DNA of 64,000 nucleotides, from NCBI RefSeq assembly GCF_000754805.1, contig NZ_KN150731.1, forward strand, positions 3,335,886-3,399,885, read 5' to 3'. This document shows, piece after piece, positions 52,882-63,039 of the stretch (within the stretch, counting starts at the first letter, position 1; each line of letters begins with the position of its first letter). The notes under the pieces were generated by a model that had not been told where the DNA came from, made no database searches, and worked only from the letters and a program-made list of their open reading frames with translations. A program made the translations under genes and the position numbers. The stretch is from Yersinia frederiksenii ATCC 33641 (GTDB lineage Bacteria; Pseudomonadota; Gammaproteobacteria; Enterobacterales; Enterobacteriaceae).

Positions 52882-52912
52882 TAAAGCCCCGAATTTCGGG
52901 GTTTTTTGTTAT
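52882..52912 (+). terminator. First terminator/attenuator between metY and rimP
   Basis: AAGCCCCGAA / TTCGGGGTT hairpin followed by TTTTTG. Confidence 0.88.
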
Positions 52913-52929
52913 TTGACAGCAGAATCACT

Positions 52930-52950
52930 GGGCTATTAGGCCCTTTTTTT
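52930..52950 (+). terminator. Second terminator directly before rimP
   Basis: GGGC, TATTAG, GCCC and seven T. Only 17 bases separate the T run from the rimP TTG start, so it would act as an attenuator. Confidence 0.7.
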
Positions 52951-52967
52951 ATGTCTTGGGGGTGGGC

Positions 52968-53420
52968 TTGTCCACATTAGAACAAAAGTTAACAGAGATA
53001 ATTTCAGCACCGGTTGAGGCCTTAGGCTATGAATTAGTCGGCATCGAGTTCATCCGGGGGCGCCAATCGACGCTACGAATCTATATTGATAGTGACGACG
53101 GAATCACTGTTGATGCTTGTGCTGATGTCAGCCACCAGGTCAGCGCTGTATTGGACGTAGAAGATCCAATTACGGTCGCTTACAACTTAGAAGTTTCCTC
53201 TCCGGGCCTTGATCGCCCAATGTTCACTGCTGAACACTATACTCGTTACCTTGGTGAAGAAGTCACTTTGGTGTTGCGTATGGCAATGCAGAACCGCCGT
53301 AAATGGCAGGGCATTATCAAAGCCGTTGATGGTGAAATGATCACGGTTACTGTGGATGGAAAAGATGAAGTGTTCGCGCTGAGCAACATCCAGAAAGCGA
53401 ACCTGGTACCCCACTTTTAA
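52968..53420 (+). CDS. rimP: Ribosome maturation factor RimP
   Basis: 150 residues from TTG 52968 ([12 protein letters not shown]...), giving the family length with a G-rich ribosome-binding region (GGGGGTGGGC) directly upstream; TTG 52956 or GTG 52962 would add two to four residues. Needed for 30S maturation. [24 protein letters not shown] and [18 protein letters not shown] are conserved. First protein gene of the metY-rimP-nusA-infB operon, 21 bases before nusA. Confidence 0.96.
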   Translation: MSTLEQKLTEIISAPVEALGYELVGIEFIRGRQSTLRIYIDSDDGITVDACADVSHQVSAVLDVEDPITVAYNLEVSSPGLDRPMFTAEHYTRYLGEEVTLVLRMAMQNRRKWQGIIKAVDGEMITVTVDGKDEVFALSNIQKANLVPHF

Positions 53421-53441
53421 AGTTTGGATGAGGCAACTAGG

Positions 53442-54929
53442 ATGAACAAAGAGATTCTGGCTGTTGTAGAAGCAGTTTCCAATGAGAAATCCCTTCCGCG
53501 CGAGAAGATTTTTGAGGCGTTGGAAACCGCTCTAGCGACAGCGACCAAGAAAAAATACGAACAAGAAATTGAAGTTCGCGTCAGCATCGACCGTAAAACC
53601 GGTGATTTCGATACCTTCCGTCGTTGGGTTGCTGTTAACGAAGTCACGATGCCAACCCGTGAAATCACAATAGATGCGGCTCAGTTTGAAGATCCTTCGC
53701 TCCAATTGGGCGATTATGTTGAAGATCAGATTGAATCTGTCACTTTTGACCGTATTACCACTCAAACCGCCAAGCAAGTTATCGTACAAAAAGTACGTGA
53801 AGCTGAACGCGCTATGGTTGTTGAACAGTTCCGCCAATACTTGGGCGAGATCGTTACCGGTACAGTGAAAAAAGTTAACCGCGACAGTATTGCCTTGGAT
53901 TTGGGTAATAATGCTGAAGCGGTTATTGGCCGTGAAGACATGCTACCGCGTGAAAACTTCCGTCCAGGCGACCGTATCCGTGGTGTGCTATATGATGTGC
54001 GGCCGGAAGCTCGAGGTGCTCAGCTGTTTGTTAGCCGTTCACGCCCTGAAATGCTGATTGAGCTGTTCCGCATTGAAGTGCCAGAAATTGGCGAAGAATT
54101 GATCGAAATTAAAGCAGCTGCCCGTGATCCGGGTTCGCGTGCTAAAATTGCGGTTAAAACCAACGACAAACGTATCGATCCCGTCGGTGCTTGTGTTGGT
54201 ATGCGTGGTGCCCGTGTTCAAGCTGTTTCCAGCGAACTTGGCGGCGAGCGTATTGATATTGTATTGTGGGATGATAATCCAGCCCAGTTTGTTATTAATG
54301 CCATGGCGCCAGCTGATGTTGCGTCAATTGTGGTGGATGAAGACAAACACACGATGGATGTTGCCGTTGAAGCCAGTAATCTGGCACAGGCAATTGGCCG
54401 TAATGGCCAGAACGTGCGTTTAGCTGCACAGCTGAGTGGCTGGGAACTGAACGTAATGACGGCGGACGATCTTCAGGCGAAGCATCAGGCCGAGGCTCAT
54501 GCCGCTATTGATACCTTCACCAAATATCTTGATATCGATGAGGACTTTGCCACTGTTTTGGTAGAGGAAGGTTTCTCTTCTCTGGAAGAATTGGCTTACG
54601 TGCCAATGAAAGAACTTCTGGAAATCGATGGTCTTGACGAAGATACGGTTGAAGCGCTGCGTGACCGCGCCAAAGCTGCATTGACCACGCTGGCCCTGGC
54701 ACAAGAAGAAAGTCTTGGCGACCAAAAACCCGCTGATGATCTGCTGAATTTAGCGGGTCTGGAACGTAGCATGGCATTCAAATTGGCTGCGCGCGGTGTG
54801 TGTACGCTGGAAGATCTTGCCGAGCAGGGTATCGACGATCTGGCAGATATTGAAGGGCTTAGCGATGAGCAAGCCGGCGAGCTGATTATGGCCGCACGTA
54901 ATATCTGTTGGTTTGGCGATAACGCGTAA
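53442..54929 (+). CDS. nusA: Transcription termination/antitermination factor NusA
   Basis: 495 residues from ATG 53442 ([16 protein letters not shown]). RNA-polymerase-binding N-domain (1-125), S1 domain (about 135-200), two KH domains (about 230-340 with [12 protein letters not shown] and [11 protein letters not shown]), and two acidic C-terminal AR repeats (360-495). It modulates pausing, intrinsic termination and phage/rRNA antitermination. An ATG at 53424 would add six residues. Tandem terminators sit in its own operon leader. Confidence 0.98.
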   Translation: MNKEILAVVEAVSNEKSLPREKIFEALETALATATKKKYEQEIEVRVSIDRKTGDFDTFRRWVAVNEVTMPTREITIDAAQFEDPSLQLGDYVEDQIESVTFDRITTQTAKQVIVQKVREAERAMVVEQFRQYLGEIVTGTVKKVNRDSIALDLGNNAEAVIGREDMLPRENFRPGDRIRGVLYDVRPEARGAQLFVSRSRPEMLIELFRIEVPEIGEELIEIKAAARDPGSRAKIAVKTNDKRIDPVGACVGMRGARVQAVSSELGGERIDIVLWDDNPAQFVINAMAPADVASIVVDEDKHTMDVAVEASNLAQAIGRNGQNVRLAAQLSGWELNVMTADDLQAKHQAEAHAAIDTFTKYLDIDEDFATVLVEEGFSSLEELAYVPMKELLEIDGLDEDTVEALRDRAKAALTTLALAQEESLGDQKPADDLLNLAGLERSMAFKLAARGVCTLEDLAEQGIDDLADIEGLSDEQAGELIMAARNICWFGDNA

Positions 54930-54953
54930 TAAACTGTAGCAGGAAGGAACAGC

Positions 54954-57632
54954 ATGACAGATGTAACCGTAAAATCGCTGGCAGCTGAGATTCAGACTCC
55001 AGTTGATCGCCTGGTACAGCAATTTGCTGATGCAGGGATCAAGAAGTCTGACGTAGACTCAGTTACTCAGCAAGAAAAAGAAACACTGCTGGCACACTTA
55101 AACCGTGAACACGGTAGTGCGCCTAATAAACTCACGTTGCAACGCAAAACGCGTAGCACCTTGAATATTCCGAGCACCGGCGGAAAAAGTAAATCGGTGC
55201 AAATCGAGGTCCGCAAGAAACGCACTTATGTAAATACGCCGGAAGCTGAACAAGCGAAAGCGGAAGAGCAGGCACAGCGTGAAGCGGAAGAGCAGGCACA
55301 ACGTGAAGCGGAAGCAGCAGCGCAGAAAATCGCTGAAGAAAAAGCTAAACGAGCGGCCGAAGAACAAGCCAAACGTGAGGCCGCTGAAAAAGCTAAACGC
55401 CAAGCAGCGGAAAAAGAAAAAGTGACGAATCAACAAACCGACGAAAAAACCAAGCCAGCTCAGACTGATAAAGCACGCCGTGAAGCTGAAGCTGCCGAGC
55501 TGAAACGCTCAGTAGAAGAAGAAACACGCCGTAAGGTCGAAGAAGACGCTAAACGCGTTGCTGAGGAAGCCCGTAAAATGGCAGCCGAAAACGAAGGTAA
55601 ATGGCCAGAACCTGTGGCTGAGCAGACTGAGTCTGCGGATTACCATGTGACCACTTCACAACATGCGCGCGCCGCGGAAGATGAAAACGACGCCAAAGTT
55701 GAAGGTGATCGCCGTAGCCGCACTCGTGGTGGTAAGGCAACTAAGCAGAAGAAAGGCAATAAACTCTCTGAGTCTAAAGCTGATCGCGAAGAAGCACGTG
55801 CTGTTGGCCGCAAAGGCAAACGTAAACCAAGCACCTTGCAGCAGAGCTTCAACAAGCCTGTTGTGGCTGTTAACCGTGATGTCGTCATTGGCGAGACGGT
55901 AACTGTTGCTGAACTGGCAAACAAAATGGCTGTTAAAGGCTCTCAGGTCATCAAAGCAATGATGAAACTGGGTGCAATGGCAACCATTAACCAGGTTATC
56001 GATCAGGAAACAGCTCAGCTGGTTGCTGAAGAGATGGGCCACAAAGTGATTCTACGTCGTGAAAACGAACTGGAAGAAGCACTGATGAGCGACCGTGATA
56101 CTGGCGCTGAAGCCGCTGCTGAGCATCGCGCTCCGGTAGTGACCATCATGGGCCACGTTGACCACGGTAAAACCTCTCTGCTGGATTACATCCGCTCCAC
56201 GAAAGTGGCGTCAGGTGAAGCCGGCGGTATTACTCAGCACATCGGTGCTTATCACGTTGAAACTGAAAACGGCATGATCACCTTCCTGGATACTCCAGGA
56301 CACGCCGCATTTACTTCAATGCGTGCTCGTGGTGCTCAAGCGACCGATATCGTAGTGCTGGTTGTCGCAGCTGACGATGGCGTGATGCCGCAGACTATCG
56401 AAGCTATTCAGCATGCCAAAGCGGCGAACGTGCCGGTTGTGGTAGCAGTGAACAAAATCGATAAGCCAGCTGCTGATCCAAACCGTGTTAAAACCGAATT
56501 GATTCAACACGGTATTATATCCGAAGATTTTGGCGGCGATGTTCCATTCATCGAGGTGTCTGCGAAAGTCGGTACGGGTATTGATAATTTGCTACAAGCA
56601 ATTCTGCTGCAAGCTGAAGTTATGGAACTGAAAGCAGTTCGTACTGGCATGGCAAGTGGTGTTGTTATCGAATCCTTCTTGGATAAAGGCCGTGGCCCGG
56701 TTGCTACTGTGCTGGTTCAACAAGGTACGCTGAACAAAGGCGATATCGTACTGTGTGGCTTTGAGTATGGCCGTGTGCGTGCGATGCGTGACGAGCTGGG
56801 CCGTGATATCACCTCTGCGGGCCCGTCTATTCCAGTTGAAATCCTGGGCCTGTCCAGTGTTCCGGCTGCCGGTGACGAAGTTACCGTTGTTCGTGACGAG
56901 AAAAAAGCACGTGAAGTTGCACTGTATCGTCAGGGCAAATTCCGTGAAGTTAAGCTGGCTCGTCAGCAGAAATCCAAGCTGGAAAACATGTTTGCTAACA
57001 TGACCGAAGGCGAAGTTTCTGAACTGAATATCGTCATCAAGTCTGACGTACAGGGTTCTTGTGAAGCCATCTGTGATTCACTGGAAAAACTGTCTACCGA
57101 TGAAGTGAAAGTTCGCATTGTTGGTTCAGGCGTTGGTGGTATCACCGAAACTGATGCAACATTGGCAGCAGCTTCTGGCGCAATCATCCTTGGCTTTAAC
57201 GTCCGTGCTGATGCTTCAGCGCGTCGTGTTGTTGAAACTGAAGGTTTGGATCTGCGTTACTACTCAGTAATCTATAGCCTGATCGACGAAGTTAAACAGG
57301 CGATGAGTGGTATGCTGGCACCAGAATACAAACAGCAAATTATTGGTTTGGCTGAAGTTCGTGATGTATTTAAATCACCGAAATTTGGCGCCATTGCTGG
57401 TTGTATGGTGACTGAAGGTATGATTAAGCGTAACAATCCAATCCGTGTTCTGCGCGACAACGTGGTTATTTATGAAGGCGAGCTGGAATCCCTGCGCCGC
57501 TTCAAAGATGACGTTAATGAAGTTCGTAATGGCATGGAATGTGGTATCGGCGTTAAGAACTACAATGACGTCCGTGCTGGTGATGTGATCGAAGTATTCG
57601 AAATTATCGAAATCAAACGTACCATCGCTTAA
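54954..57632 (+). CDS. infB: Translation initiation factor IF-2
   Basis: 892 residues. The N-terminal IF2N domain (1-50) is followed by a charged Glu/Ala/Lys/Arg repeat region (about 90-270), a second IF2N-like part ([20 protein letters not shown]), the G domain with GHVDHGKTS (from Gly400), DTPGHAAF and NKIDK, then domains II-IV that bind fMet-tRNA. The initiator tRNA gene is at the head of the same operon. Internal starts giving short IF2 forms exist in E. coli; I cannot assign them here. Confidence 0.98.
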   Translation: MTDVTVKSLAAEIQTPVDRLVQQFADAGIKKSDVDSVTQQEKETLLAHLNREHGSAPNKLTLQRKTRSTLNIPSTGGKSKSVQIEVRKKRTYVNTPEAEQAKAEEQAQREAEEQAQREAEAAAQKIAEEKAKRAAEEQAKREAAEKAKRQAAEKEKVTNQQTDEKTKPAQTDKARREAEAAELKRSVEEETRRKVEEDAKRVAEEARKMAAENEGKWPEPVAEQTESADYHVTTSQHARAAEDENDAKVEGDRRSRTRGGKATKQKKGNKLSESKADREEARAVGRKGKRKPSTLQQSFNKPVVAVNRDVVIGETVTVAELANKMAVKGSQVIKAMMKLGAMATINQVIDQETAQLVAEEMGHKVILRRENELEEALMSDRDTGAEAAAEHRAPVVTIMGHVDHGKTSLLDYIRSTKVASGEAGGITQHIGAYHVETENGMITFLDTPGHAAFTSMRARGAQATDIVVLVVAADDGVMPQTIEAIQHAKAANVPVVVAVNKIDKPAADPNRVKTELIQHGIISEDFGGDVPFIEVSAKVGTGIDNLLQAILLQAEVMELKAVRTGMASGVVIESFLDKGRGPVATVLVQQGTLNKGDIVLCGFEYGRVRAMRDELGRDITSAGPSIPVEILGLSSVPAAGDEVTVVRDEKKAREVALYRQGKFREVKLARQQKSKLENMFANMTEGEVSELNIVIKSDVQGSCEAICDSLEKLSTDEVKVRIVGSGVGGITETDATLAAASGAIILGFNVRADASARRVVETEGLDLRYYSVIYSLIDEVKQAMSGMLAPEYKQQIIGLAEVRDVFKSPKFGAIAGCMVTEGMIKRNNPIRVLRDNVVIYEGELESLRRFKDDVNEVRNGMECGIGVKNYNDVRAGDVIEVFEIIEIKRTIA

Positions 57633-57656
57633 CCACCTCTGATTTGCTTATATCCA

Positions 57657-57680
57657 TTTGGGGGGCCTTGGCCCCCCAAA
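57657..57680 (+). promoter_or_regulatory. Perfect GC palindrome between infB and rbfA
   Basis: TTTGGGGGGCC / GGCCCCCCAAA with a two-base centre, 24 bases in all, followed by TTGTCTGGAG. Nothing but a short A/T trail lies around it. Too strong to be chance and without a long T run; may be an RNA-processing or translational barrier between infB and rbfA. Confidence 0.7.
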
Positions 57681-57697
57681 TTGTCTGGAGAATCCAA

Positions 57698-58108
57698 ATG
57701 GCAAAAGAATTCAGCCGCTCTCAGCGCGTTTCACAGGAAATGCAGAAAGAGATCGCACTCATCCTACAGCGTGAAATCAAAGACCCTCGTGTTGGCATGG
57801 CTACCGTGTCCGGTATCGAGCTGTCCCGTGATTTGGCGTACGCTAAAGTCTTTGTGACCTTCCTGAATGTGTTAACCGATAACGCTGATCCGGATACGGT
57901 TAAAAATGGCATTAAAGCATTGCAAGATGCTTCCGGCTATATCCGCACCCTGCTGGGTAAAGCGATGCGTTTGCGCATCGTGCCAGAATTGACCTTCGCT
58001 TATGATAACTCTCTGATTGAAGGGATGCGGATGTCTAACCTGGTGACGAATGTCATCAAAAATGATGTAGAGCGTCAGGTTAATCCAGGTCAAGACGAGG
58101 AGAAGTAA
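57698..58108 (+). CDS. rbfA: 30S ribosome-binding factor RbfA
   Basis: 136 residues from ATG 57698 ([20 protein letters not shown]), GGAG precedes it. KH-like fold that binds 16S helix 1 during late 30S assembly and cold adaptation. Its stop overlaps the truB start by one base (TAATG), implying coupling. The upstream in-frame ATG at 57644 would run through the palindrome and is rejected. Confidence 0.98.
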   Translation: MAKEFSRSQRVSQEMQKEIALILQREIKDPRVGMATVSGIELSRDLAYAKVFVTFLNVLTDNADPDTVKNGIKALQDASGYIRTLLGKAMRLRIVPELTFAYDNSLIEGMRMSNLVTNVIKNDVERQVNPGQDEEK

Positions 58109-59052
58109 TGGGGCGTCCACGTCGTCGCGGCCGTGACATTAACGGCGTTCTGTTATTGGATAAGCCGCTGGGCCTCTCCTCTAATGACGTTTTGCAAAAA
58201 GTAAAACGCCTCTTTAGTGCTAACCGCGCAGGCCATACCGGTGCGCTTGATCCACTGGCGACCGGTATGTTGCCTATCTGTTTGGGTGAAGCAACCAAAT
58301 TTTCCCAATTTTTGCTCGATTCAGATAAACGTTATCGGGTTGTTGCTCGCTTAGGGCAACGCACTGATACTTCGGATGCCGAAGGGGCGTTAATCAGCGA
58401 ACGGGAAGTTAAGGTGACTCAGGCTCAGATGGATGCTGCTCTGGACCGTTTTCGTGGCGATAGCCAGCAAGTACCGTCCATGTATTCTGCACTGAAGCAT
58501 CAGGGTAAACCGTTGTATGAATATGCCCGTCAGGGGATTGAAGTAGAACGTGAAGCGCGCAGTATTACCGTGTATGAACTGCAGTTTATCCGCTGGGAAG
58601 GCAATGATCTTGAGCTGGAAATTCATTGTTCCAAAGGAACTTATATTCGCACAATCATTGATGATTTGGGTGAATTGTTAGGTTGCGGGGCTCATGTAAG
58701 TTATCTGCGCCGGTTGCAAGTGGCCACTTACCCCAGTGATCGTATGGTGACTTTAGAGCAACTGACCGCCATGGTTGAAACCGCACAGGCAGAAGGGCGT
58801 TCACCTAATCCTGAACTAGATTTGCTGTTATTACCGATGGACAGCGCGGTGTTAAACTTCCCTGAAGTCAATCTGTTACCTGCGGTTGCTGCGTATGTTA
58901 AGCAAGGGCAGCCAGTGCATGTATCAGGTGCTCCTGGCGAAGGTATGGTGCGTATCACTGAAGGTGAAGAGCGTAACTTCATTGGTATTGGCACCATTGC
59001 AGAAGATGGCCGTGTAGCACCGAAGCGTTTGGTTGTGGAATACGCGGAGTAA
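58108..59052 (+). CDS. truB: tRNA pseudouridine-55 synthase TruB
   Basis: 314 residues. Makes pseudouridine 55 in the T loop of tRNAs. Catalytic Asp48 in [30 protein letters not shown] and [15 protein letters not shown] are conserved; the C-terminal part is a PUA-like domain. One-base overlap with rbfA. Confidence 0.98.
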   Translation: MGRPRRRGRDINGVLLLDKPLGLSSNDVLQKVKRLFSANRAGHTGALDPLATGMLPICLGEATKFSQFLLDSDKRYRVVARLGQRTDTSDAEGALISEREVKVTQAQMDAALDRFRGDSQQVPSMYSALKHQGKPLYEYARQGIEVEREARSITVYELQFIRWEGNDLELEIHCSKGTYIRTIIDDLGELLGCGAHVSYLRRLQVATYPSDRMVTLEQLTAMVETAQAEGRSPNPELDLLLLPMDSAVLNFPEVNLLPAVAAYVKQGQPVHVSGAPGEGMVRITEGEERNFIGIGTIAEDGRVAPKRLVVEYAE

Positions 59053-59068
59053 GCCCAAGCGGCCTTTC

Positions 59069-59097
59069 TTGCGATCCCGCAGTTCAAAGAGTAGAAT
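59069..59097 (+). promoter_or_regulatory. Promoter of rpsO
   Basis: TTGCGA (59069), 17 bases, TAGAAT (59092): a good sigma-70 promoter, 78 bases before the rpsO start, corresponding to the P1 promoter known for rpsO in E. coli. Confidence 0.75.
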
Positions 59098-59174
59098 AGT
59101 GCGGCTTACATATTGGGTTGCTGAATTAGAGATCGGCGCCTGTCTTAATTTATCTATATATTTGGAGTTGTATC

Positions 59175-59444
59175 ATGTCTCTAAGTGTTGAAGCGAAAGC
59201 TAAAATCGTTGCTGACTTCGGTCGCGGTGCCAATGACACCGGTTCAAGCGAAGTTCAGGTTGCTCTGTTGACTGCTCAAATTAACCATTTGCAAGGTCAC
59301 TTCTCCGAGCACAAAAAAGATCACCACAGTCGTCGTGGTCTGCTGCGTATGGTATCCACGCGTCGTAAGCTGCTGGACTACCTGAAGCGTGAAGATGTAG
59401 CACGTTATGCTTCCCTGATCGAGCGTCTGGGTCTGCGTCGCTAA
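59175..59444 (+). CDS. rpsO: 30S ribosomal protein S15
   Basis: 89 residues, [32 protein letters not shown] start, [22 protein letters not shown] rRNA-binding core. Binds 16S rRNA early in assembly and in E. coli represses its own mRNA through a leader pseudoknot; the leader here is 59100-59174. Terminator follows; pnp has its own leader. Confidence 0.99.
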   Translation: MSLSVEAKAKIVADFGRGANDTGSSEVQVALLTAQINHLQGHFSEHKKDHHSRRGLLRMVSTRRKLLDYLKREDVARYASLIERLGLRR

Positions 59445-59462
59445 GTCTGCGAGTTTCGGGAG

Positions 59463-59490
59463 AAAGGGGCCAAATTGGCCCCTTTTTTCT
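59463..59490. terminator. Terminator between rpsO and pnp
   Basis: AGGGGCC / GGCCCCT hairpin, loop AAATT, six T rightward; on the minus strand TTTTCT follows, so it can also end a leftward small RNA. Confidence 0.88.
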
Positions 59491-59640
59491 AAGAAGCAAT
59501 GATAAAATACGCTAGTATATTATTGTTGTTGTTTTATATTTTTATAAAATAGGATCTTCCGGTGCAGAGGTTCGCGCGGCTAATGAGAGACTTTAACTCA
59601 ATTAGAGTTAAGGATTGTCATTAGTCGCGAGGATGCAGTG
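59464..59640 (-). ncRNA. sraG: Candidate SraG small RNA (antisense to the pnp leader)
   Basis: E. coli and Yersinia encode SraG in the rpsO-pnp interval on the strand opposite to pnp. Here the 268-base interval is free of genes, and the minus strand ends in the rpsO hairpin followed by TTTTCT, as such an RNA would need. The 5' end is a guess; I did not confirm a promoter. Confidence 0.4.
59575..59629 (+). promoter_or_regulatory. RNase III hairpin in the pnp leader
   Basis: Outer stem CGCGGCTAATGA / TCATTAGTCGCG and inner stem CTTTAACTC / GAGTTAAGG with loop AATTA form one long double-stranded RNA. This is the structure that in E. coli is cut by RNase III and then used by PNPase to repress its own synthesis. 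Confidence 0.85.
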
Positions 59641-59712
59641 TGAAGGTATTAGTTATAGGTGGATGAGATCGTCAATACGATCCGGCACCGCATATAGTAT
59701 AAGGATACTACT

Positions 59713-61833
59713 TTGCTGACTCCGATTATTCGTAAATTCCAGTACGGCCAACATACCGTCACTATTGAAACCGGCATGATGGCTCGCCAGGCAACTGCTG
59801 CTGTAATGGTAAGCATGGATGACACCGCAGTATTCGTTACTGTTGTTGGCCAAAAGAAAGCTAAACCAGGCCAGAGCTTCTTCCCTCTGACTGTTAACTA
59901 TCAGGAGCGTACTTACGCTGCTGGCCGTATCCCAGGCAGCTTCTTCCGTCGTGAAGGCCGCCCAAGTGAAGGCGAAACACTGACTTCACGTCTGATTGAC
60001 CGCCCGATTCGTCCACTGTTCCCAGACAGCTTCCTGAACGAAGTTCAGGTTATTGCGACCGTTGTTTCTGTTAACCCACAAATTAACCCAGACATCGTGG
60101 CACTGATTGGTGCATCCGCGGCGCTGAGTCTGTCAGGTATTCCATTCAACGGCCCAATCGGTGCTGCACGCGTTGGTTTCATCAACGACCAGTACGTACT
60201 GAACCCAACGACTGACGAACTGAAAGAGAGCCGTCTGGACTTGGTTGTTGCCGGTACTGCTGCTGCGGTATTAATGGTTGAATCAGAAGCAGACATTTTG
60301 TCTGAAGATCAAATGTTGGGCGCGGTTGTTTTCGGCCACGAACAACAGCAAGTTGTGATTGAAAACATCAATGCACTGGTTGCCGAAGCAGGCAAACCTA
60401 AGTGGGATTGGCAGCCAGAAGTTGTTAACGAAGCGCTGCATGCACGCGTTGCTGAACTGGCCGAAGTTCGTCTGGGTGACGCATATCGCATCACCGAGAA
60501 ACAAGAGCGTTATACCCAAGTTGATGCGATTAAAGCTGACGTGACTGAAGCTCTGTTGGCGCAAGACGATACTTTAGATGCTGCGGAAATTCAGGATATC
60601 CTGGGCAGCGTTGAGAAAGACGTCGTTCGTAGCCGTGTATTACGTGGCGAACCACGTATCGATGGCCGCGAAAAAGACATGATCCGTGGTCTGGATGTAC
60701 GTACTGGTGTCTTGCCACGTACCCATGGTTCTGCGTTGTTCACCCGTGGTGAAACTCAGGCATTGGTTACTGCAACACTGGGTACTGCACGTGATGCGCA
60801 AAATATTGATGAGCTGATGGGTGAGCGTACTGACTCATTCCTGCTACACTATAATTTCCCTCCATATTCTGTTGGTGAAACAGGCATGGTTGGTTCACCG
60901 AAACGTCGTGAGATTGGCCATGGCCGTCTGGCGAAACGCGGTGTAATGGCTGTGATGCCAAGCCCGAGCGAGTTCCCTTACACTGTACGTGTGGTTTCTG
61001 AAATCACCGAGTCTAACGGTTCTTCCTCAATGGCTTCTGTTTGTGGCGCTTCTCTGGCTCTGATGGATGCAGGTGTGCCAATTAAAGCCGCTGTTGCAGG
61101 TATCGCAATGGGTCTGGTTAAAGAAGACGAAAACTTTGTGGTTCTGTCTGACATTCTGGGTGACGAAGATCACTTGGGTGACATGGACTTTAAAGTGGCC
61201 GGTAGCCGTGACGGTATCACCGCACTGCAAATGGACATTAAAATTGAAGGTATCACCCGCGAAATCATGCAGGTGGCTCTGAACCAGGCTAAGGGTGCGC
61301 GTCTGCACATTCTAGGTGTTATGGAACAGGCTATCAGCACACCTCGTGGCGATATCTCTGAGTTTGCTCCACGTATCTACACCATGAAAATCAACCCTGA
61401 GAAAATCAAGGATGTGATCGGTAAAGGTGGTTCTGTGATTCGTGCGCTGACTGATGAGACTGGCACCACTATTGAAATCGAAGATGATGGTACCATTAAG
61501 ATTGCAGCAACAGACGGCGATAAAGCAAAACACGCTATCCGTCGTATTGAAGAAATTACTGCTGAAATCGAAGTGGGCCGTATCTATGCGGGTAAAGTAA
61601 CTCGTATCGTTGATTTCGGTGCATTCGTTGCTATCGGCGGTGGTAAAGAAGGTTTGGTTCACATTTCTCAAATCGCTGACAAGCGTGTAGAGAAAGTGAC
61701 TGACTATCTGCAAATGGGCCAAGAAGTGCCAGTGAAAGTAATGGAAGTTGATCGCCAGGGCCGTATCCGCCTGAGCATCAAAGAAGCCACTACTCCTGAC
61801 GCAGAAGCACCAGCTCCAGAAGCAGCAGAGTAA
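59713..61833 (+). CDS. pnp: Polynucleotide phosphorylase
   Basis: 706 residues, TTG start at 59713 as in E. coli ([15 protein letters not shown]). Two RNase PH domains (about 1-230 and 310-550, with [21 protein letters not shown] and GHGRLAKRG), a KH domain ([20 protein letters not shown], about 555-615) and an S1 domain ([28 protein letters not shown]). Phosphorolytic 3'-5' exonuclease; a degradosome subunit. The tail is Pro/Ala/Glu-rich. Leader hairpin (59575-59629) predicts autoregulation. Confidence 0.98.
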   Translation: MLTPIIRKFQYGQHTVTIETGMMARQATAAVMVSMDDTAVFVTVVGQKKAKPGQSFFPLTVNYQERTYAAGRIPGSFFRREGRPSEGETLTSRLIDRPIRPLFPDSFLNEVQVIATVVSVNPQINPDIVALIGASAALSLSGIPFNGPIGAARVGFINDQYVLNPTTDELKESRLDLVVAGTAAAVLMVESEADILSEDQMLGAVVFGHEQQQVVIENINALVAEAGKPKWDWQPEVVNEALHARVAELAEVRLGDAYRITEKQERYTQVDAIKADVTEALLAQDDTLDAAEIQDILGSVEKDVVRSRVLRGEPRIDGREKDMIRGLDVRTGVLPRTHGSALFTRGETQALVTATLGTARDAQNIDELMGERTDSFLLHYNFPPYSVGETGMVGSPKRREIGHGRLAKRGVMAVMPSPSEFPYTVRVVSEITESNGSSSMASVCGASLALMDAGVPIKAAVAGIAMGLVKEDENFVVLSDILGDEDHLGDMDFKVAGSRDGITALQMDIKIEGITREIMQVALNQAKGARLHILGVMEQAISTPRGDISEFAPRIYTMKINPEKIKDVIGKGGSVIRALTDETGTTIEIEDDGTIKIAATDGDKAKHAIRRIEEITAEIEVGRIYAGKVTRIVDFGAFVAIGGGKEGLVHISQIADKRVEKVTDYLQMGQEVPVKVMEVDRQGRIRLSIKEATTPDAEAPAPEAAE

Positions 61834-61845
61834 TGTAGTATTCCA

Positions 61846-61876
61846 CGGCTCCTTACTCATTAGTGAGGGGCTGTGT
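61846..61876 (+). other. Hairpin between pnp and nlpI
   Basis: A 13-pair imperfect stem, ACGGCTCCTTACT with AGTGAGGGGCTGT, closed by CATT, 14 bases after pnp. No T run; probable 3'-end stabiliser or processing site. Confidence 0.55.
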
Positions 61877-61956
61877 TATCTCGAGGGCAGGATGCTCTTG
61901 TGTTAAACAAATGGATGAAAGGATATTTATCCAATGTTTGTCTTCGGGAGTAGGAA

Positions 61957-62841
61957 ATGAAGCCTTTCTTGCGCTGGTGTTACGTTGTGACAGCACTCAT
62001 GCTGGCAGGATGCAGCAACCATGATTGGCGTAAAGACGAGGTATTGGCAATCCCGTTGCAACCTACGTTGCAGCAGGAAGTGATTCTGGCTCGCATGGAA
62101 CAAATCCTTGCAAGTCGGGCACTTACGGATGATGAGCGCGCACAGCTTTTATATGAGCGCGGAGTGCTGTATGATAGCCTCGGGCTACGGGCACTAGCGC
62201 GAAATGATTTTTCGCAAGCGTTAGCTATTCGTCCTGATATGCCAGAAGTTTTTAACTATCTGGGCATTTATTTAACGCAGGCAGGCAATTTTGATGCTGC
62301 CTATGAAGCGTTTGATTCTGTACTAGAGCTTGATCCAACTTACAATTACGCGCGTTTAAACCGGGGTATCGCTTTGTATTATGGCGGTCGACTCCCGTTG
62401 GCGCAGGATGATCTGCAGGCGTTTTATCAAGACGATCCAAATGATCCCTTCCGTTCGTTATGGCTGTATCTGGTGGAAAGAGAAATCGATCCCAAGGCAG
62501 CTGCAGTAGCGTTACAACAGCGCTATGAAAAATCGGACAGAGGGCAATGGGGATGGAATATTGTCGAATTCTACCTGGGCACGATCAGCGAGAAAACGCT
62601 GATGGAAAGGCTCAAGGCAGATGCAACGGATAACACTTCGCTCGCTGAGCATCTCAGTGAAACTGACTTCTATTTAGGTAAACATTACCTAAGTCTGGGG
62701 GACAAGGACACCGCTTCGGCGCTGTTCAAACTGACGGTAGCTAACAACGTTCATAACTTTGTTGAGCACCGCTATGCATTGTTGGAATTGGCGCTTTTGG
62801 GCCAAGAACAAGACGACCTATCGGAATCGGACCAGCAATAG
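61957..62841 (+). CDS. nlpI: NlpI, outer-membrane lipoprotein with TPR repeats
   Basis: 294 residues. Lipoprotein signal with lipobox LMLAGC (Cys19). TPR helices run from about residue 60 to 200 ([83 protein letters not shown]). It is an adaptor for the protease Prc in control of the peptidoglycan hydrolase MepS in E. coli. Located between pnp and deaD as usual. Confidence 0.97.
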   Translation: MKPFLRWCYVVTALMLAGCSNHDWRKDEVLAIPLQPTLQQEVILARMEQILASRALTDDERAQLLYERGVLYDSLGLRALARNDFSQALAIRPDMPEVFNYLGIYLTQAGNFDAAYEAFDSVLELDPTYNYARLNRGIALYYGGRLPLAQDDLQAFYQDDPNDPFRSLWLYLVEREIDPKAAAVALQQRYEKSDRGQWGWNIVEFYLGTISEKTLMERLKADATDNTSLAEHLSETDFYLGKHYLSLGDKDTASALFKLTVANNVHNFVEHRYALLELALLGQEQDDLSESDQQ

Positions 62842-62888
62842 CTGACGAACAACTATTAGCCTGATATACCTTGGTTTTTTACCAATGT

Positions 62889-62922
62889 TTATCACCTTAA
62901 CGGGTGATGGCCTTTTTGTTCG
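62889..62922 (+). terminator. Terminator after nlpI
   Basis: ATCACC / GGTGAT stem with loop TTAACG, then GGCCTTTTTG. Confidence 0.75.
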
Positions 62923-62958
62923 TTTTACAATCTAATTTGAGCCGGTTCACACTTTTCA

Positions 62959-63039
62959 ATGAAAATGACTGAAAATTTTCTCGACGAGTTATGTAGACTG
63001 GCTGCCATTATTAATGAGGCACGTGTACATGACTACTGA
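62959..63039 (+). CDS. yrbN: YrbN small protein, overlaps the deaD start
   Basis: 26 codons: [26 protein letters not shown], to my knowledge the same as E. coli YrbN, found in the same place upstream of deaD. Such a small frame kept identical between genera implies selection. It ends 11 bases inside deaD in another frame, so its translation probably controls deaD initiation or uncovers its ribosome binding site. Function of the peptide itself unknown. Confidence 0.82.
   Translation: MKMTENFLDELCRLAAIINEARVHDY

Noticed and set aside
55230-55560. Repetitive GAAGCGGAAGAGCAGGC-like units, considered as a DNA repeat array
   Set aside because: They encode the Glu/Ala/Lys-rich linker of IF-2 in frame; ordinary low-complexity protein sequence.
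61312-61860. Antisense frame of 182 codons in pnp
   Set aside because: Cys/Phe-rich translation typical of a reversed KH/S1 coding region; not a gene.
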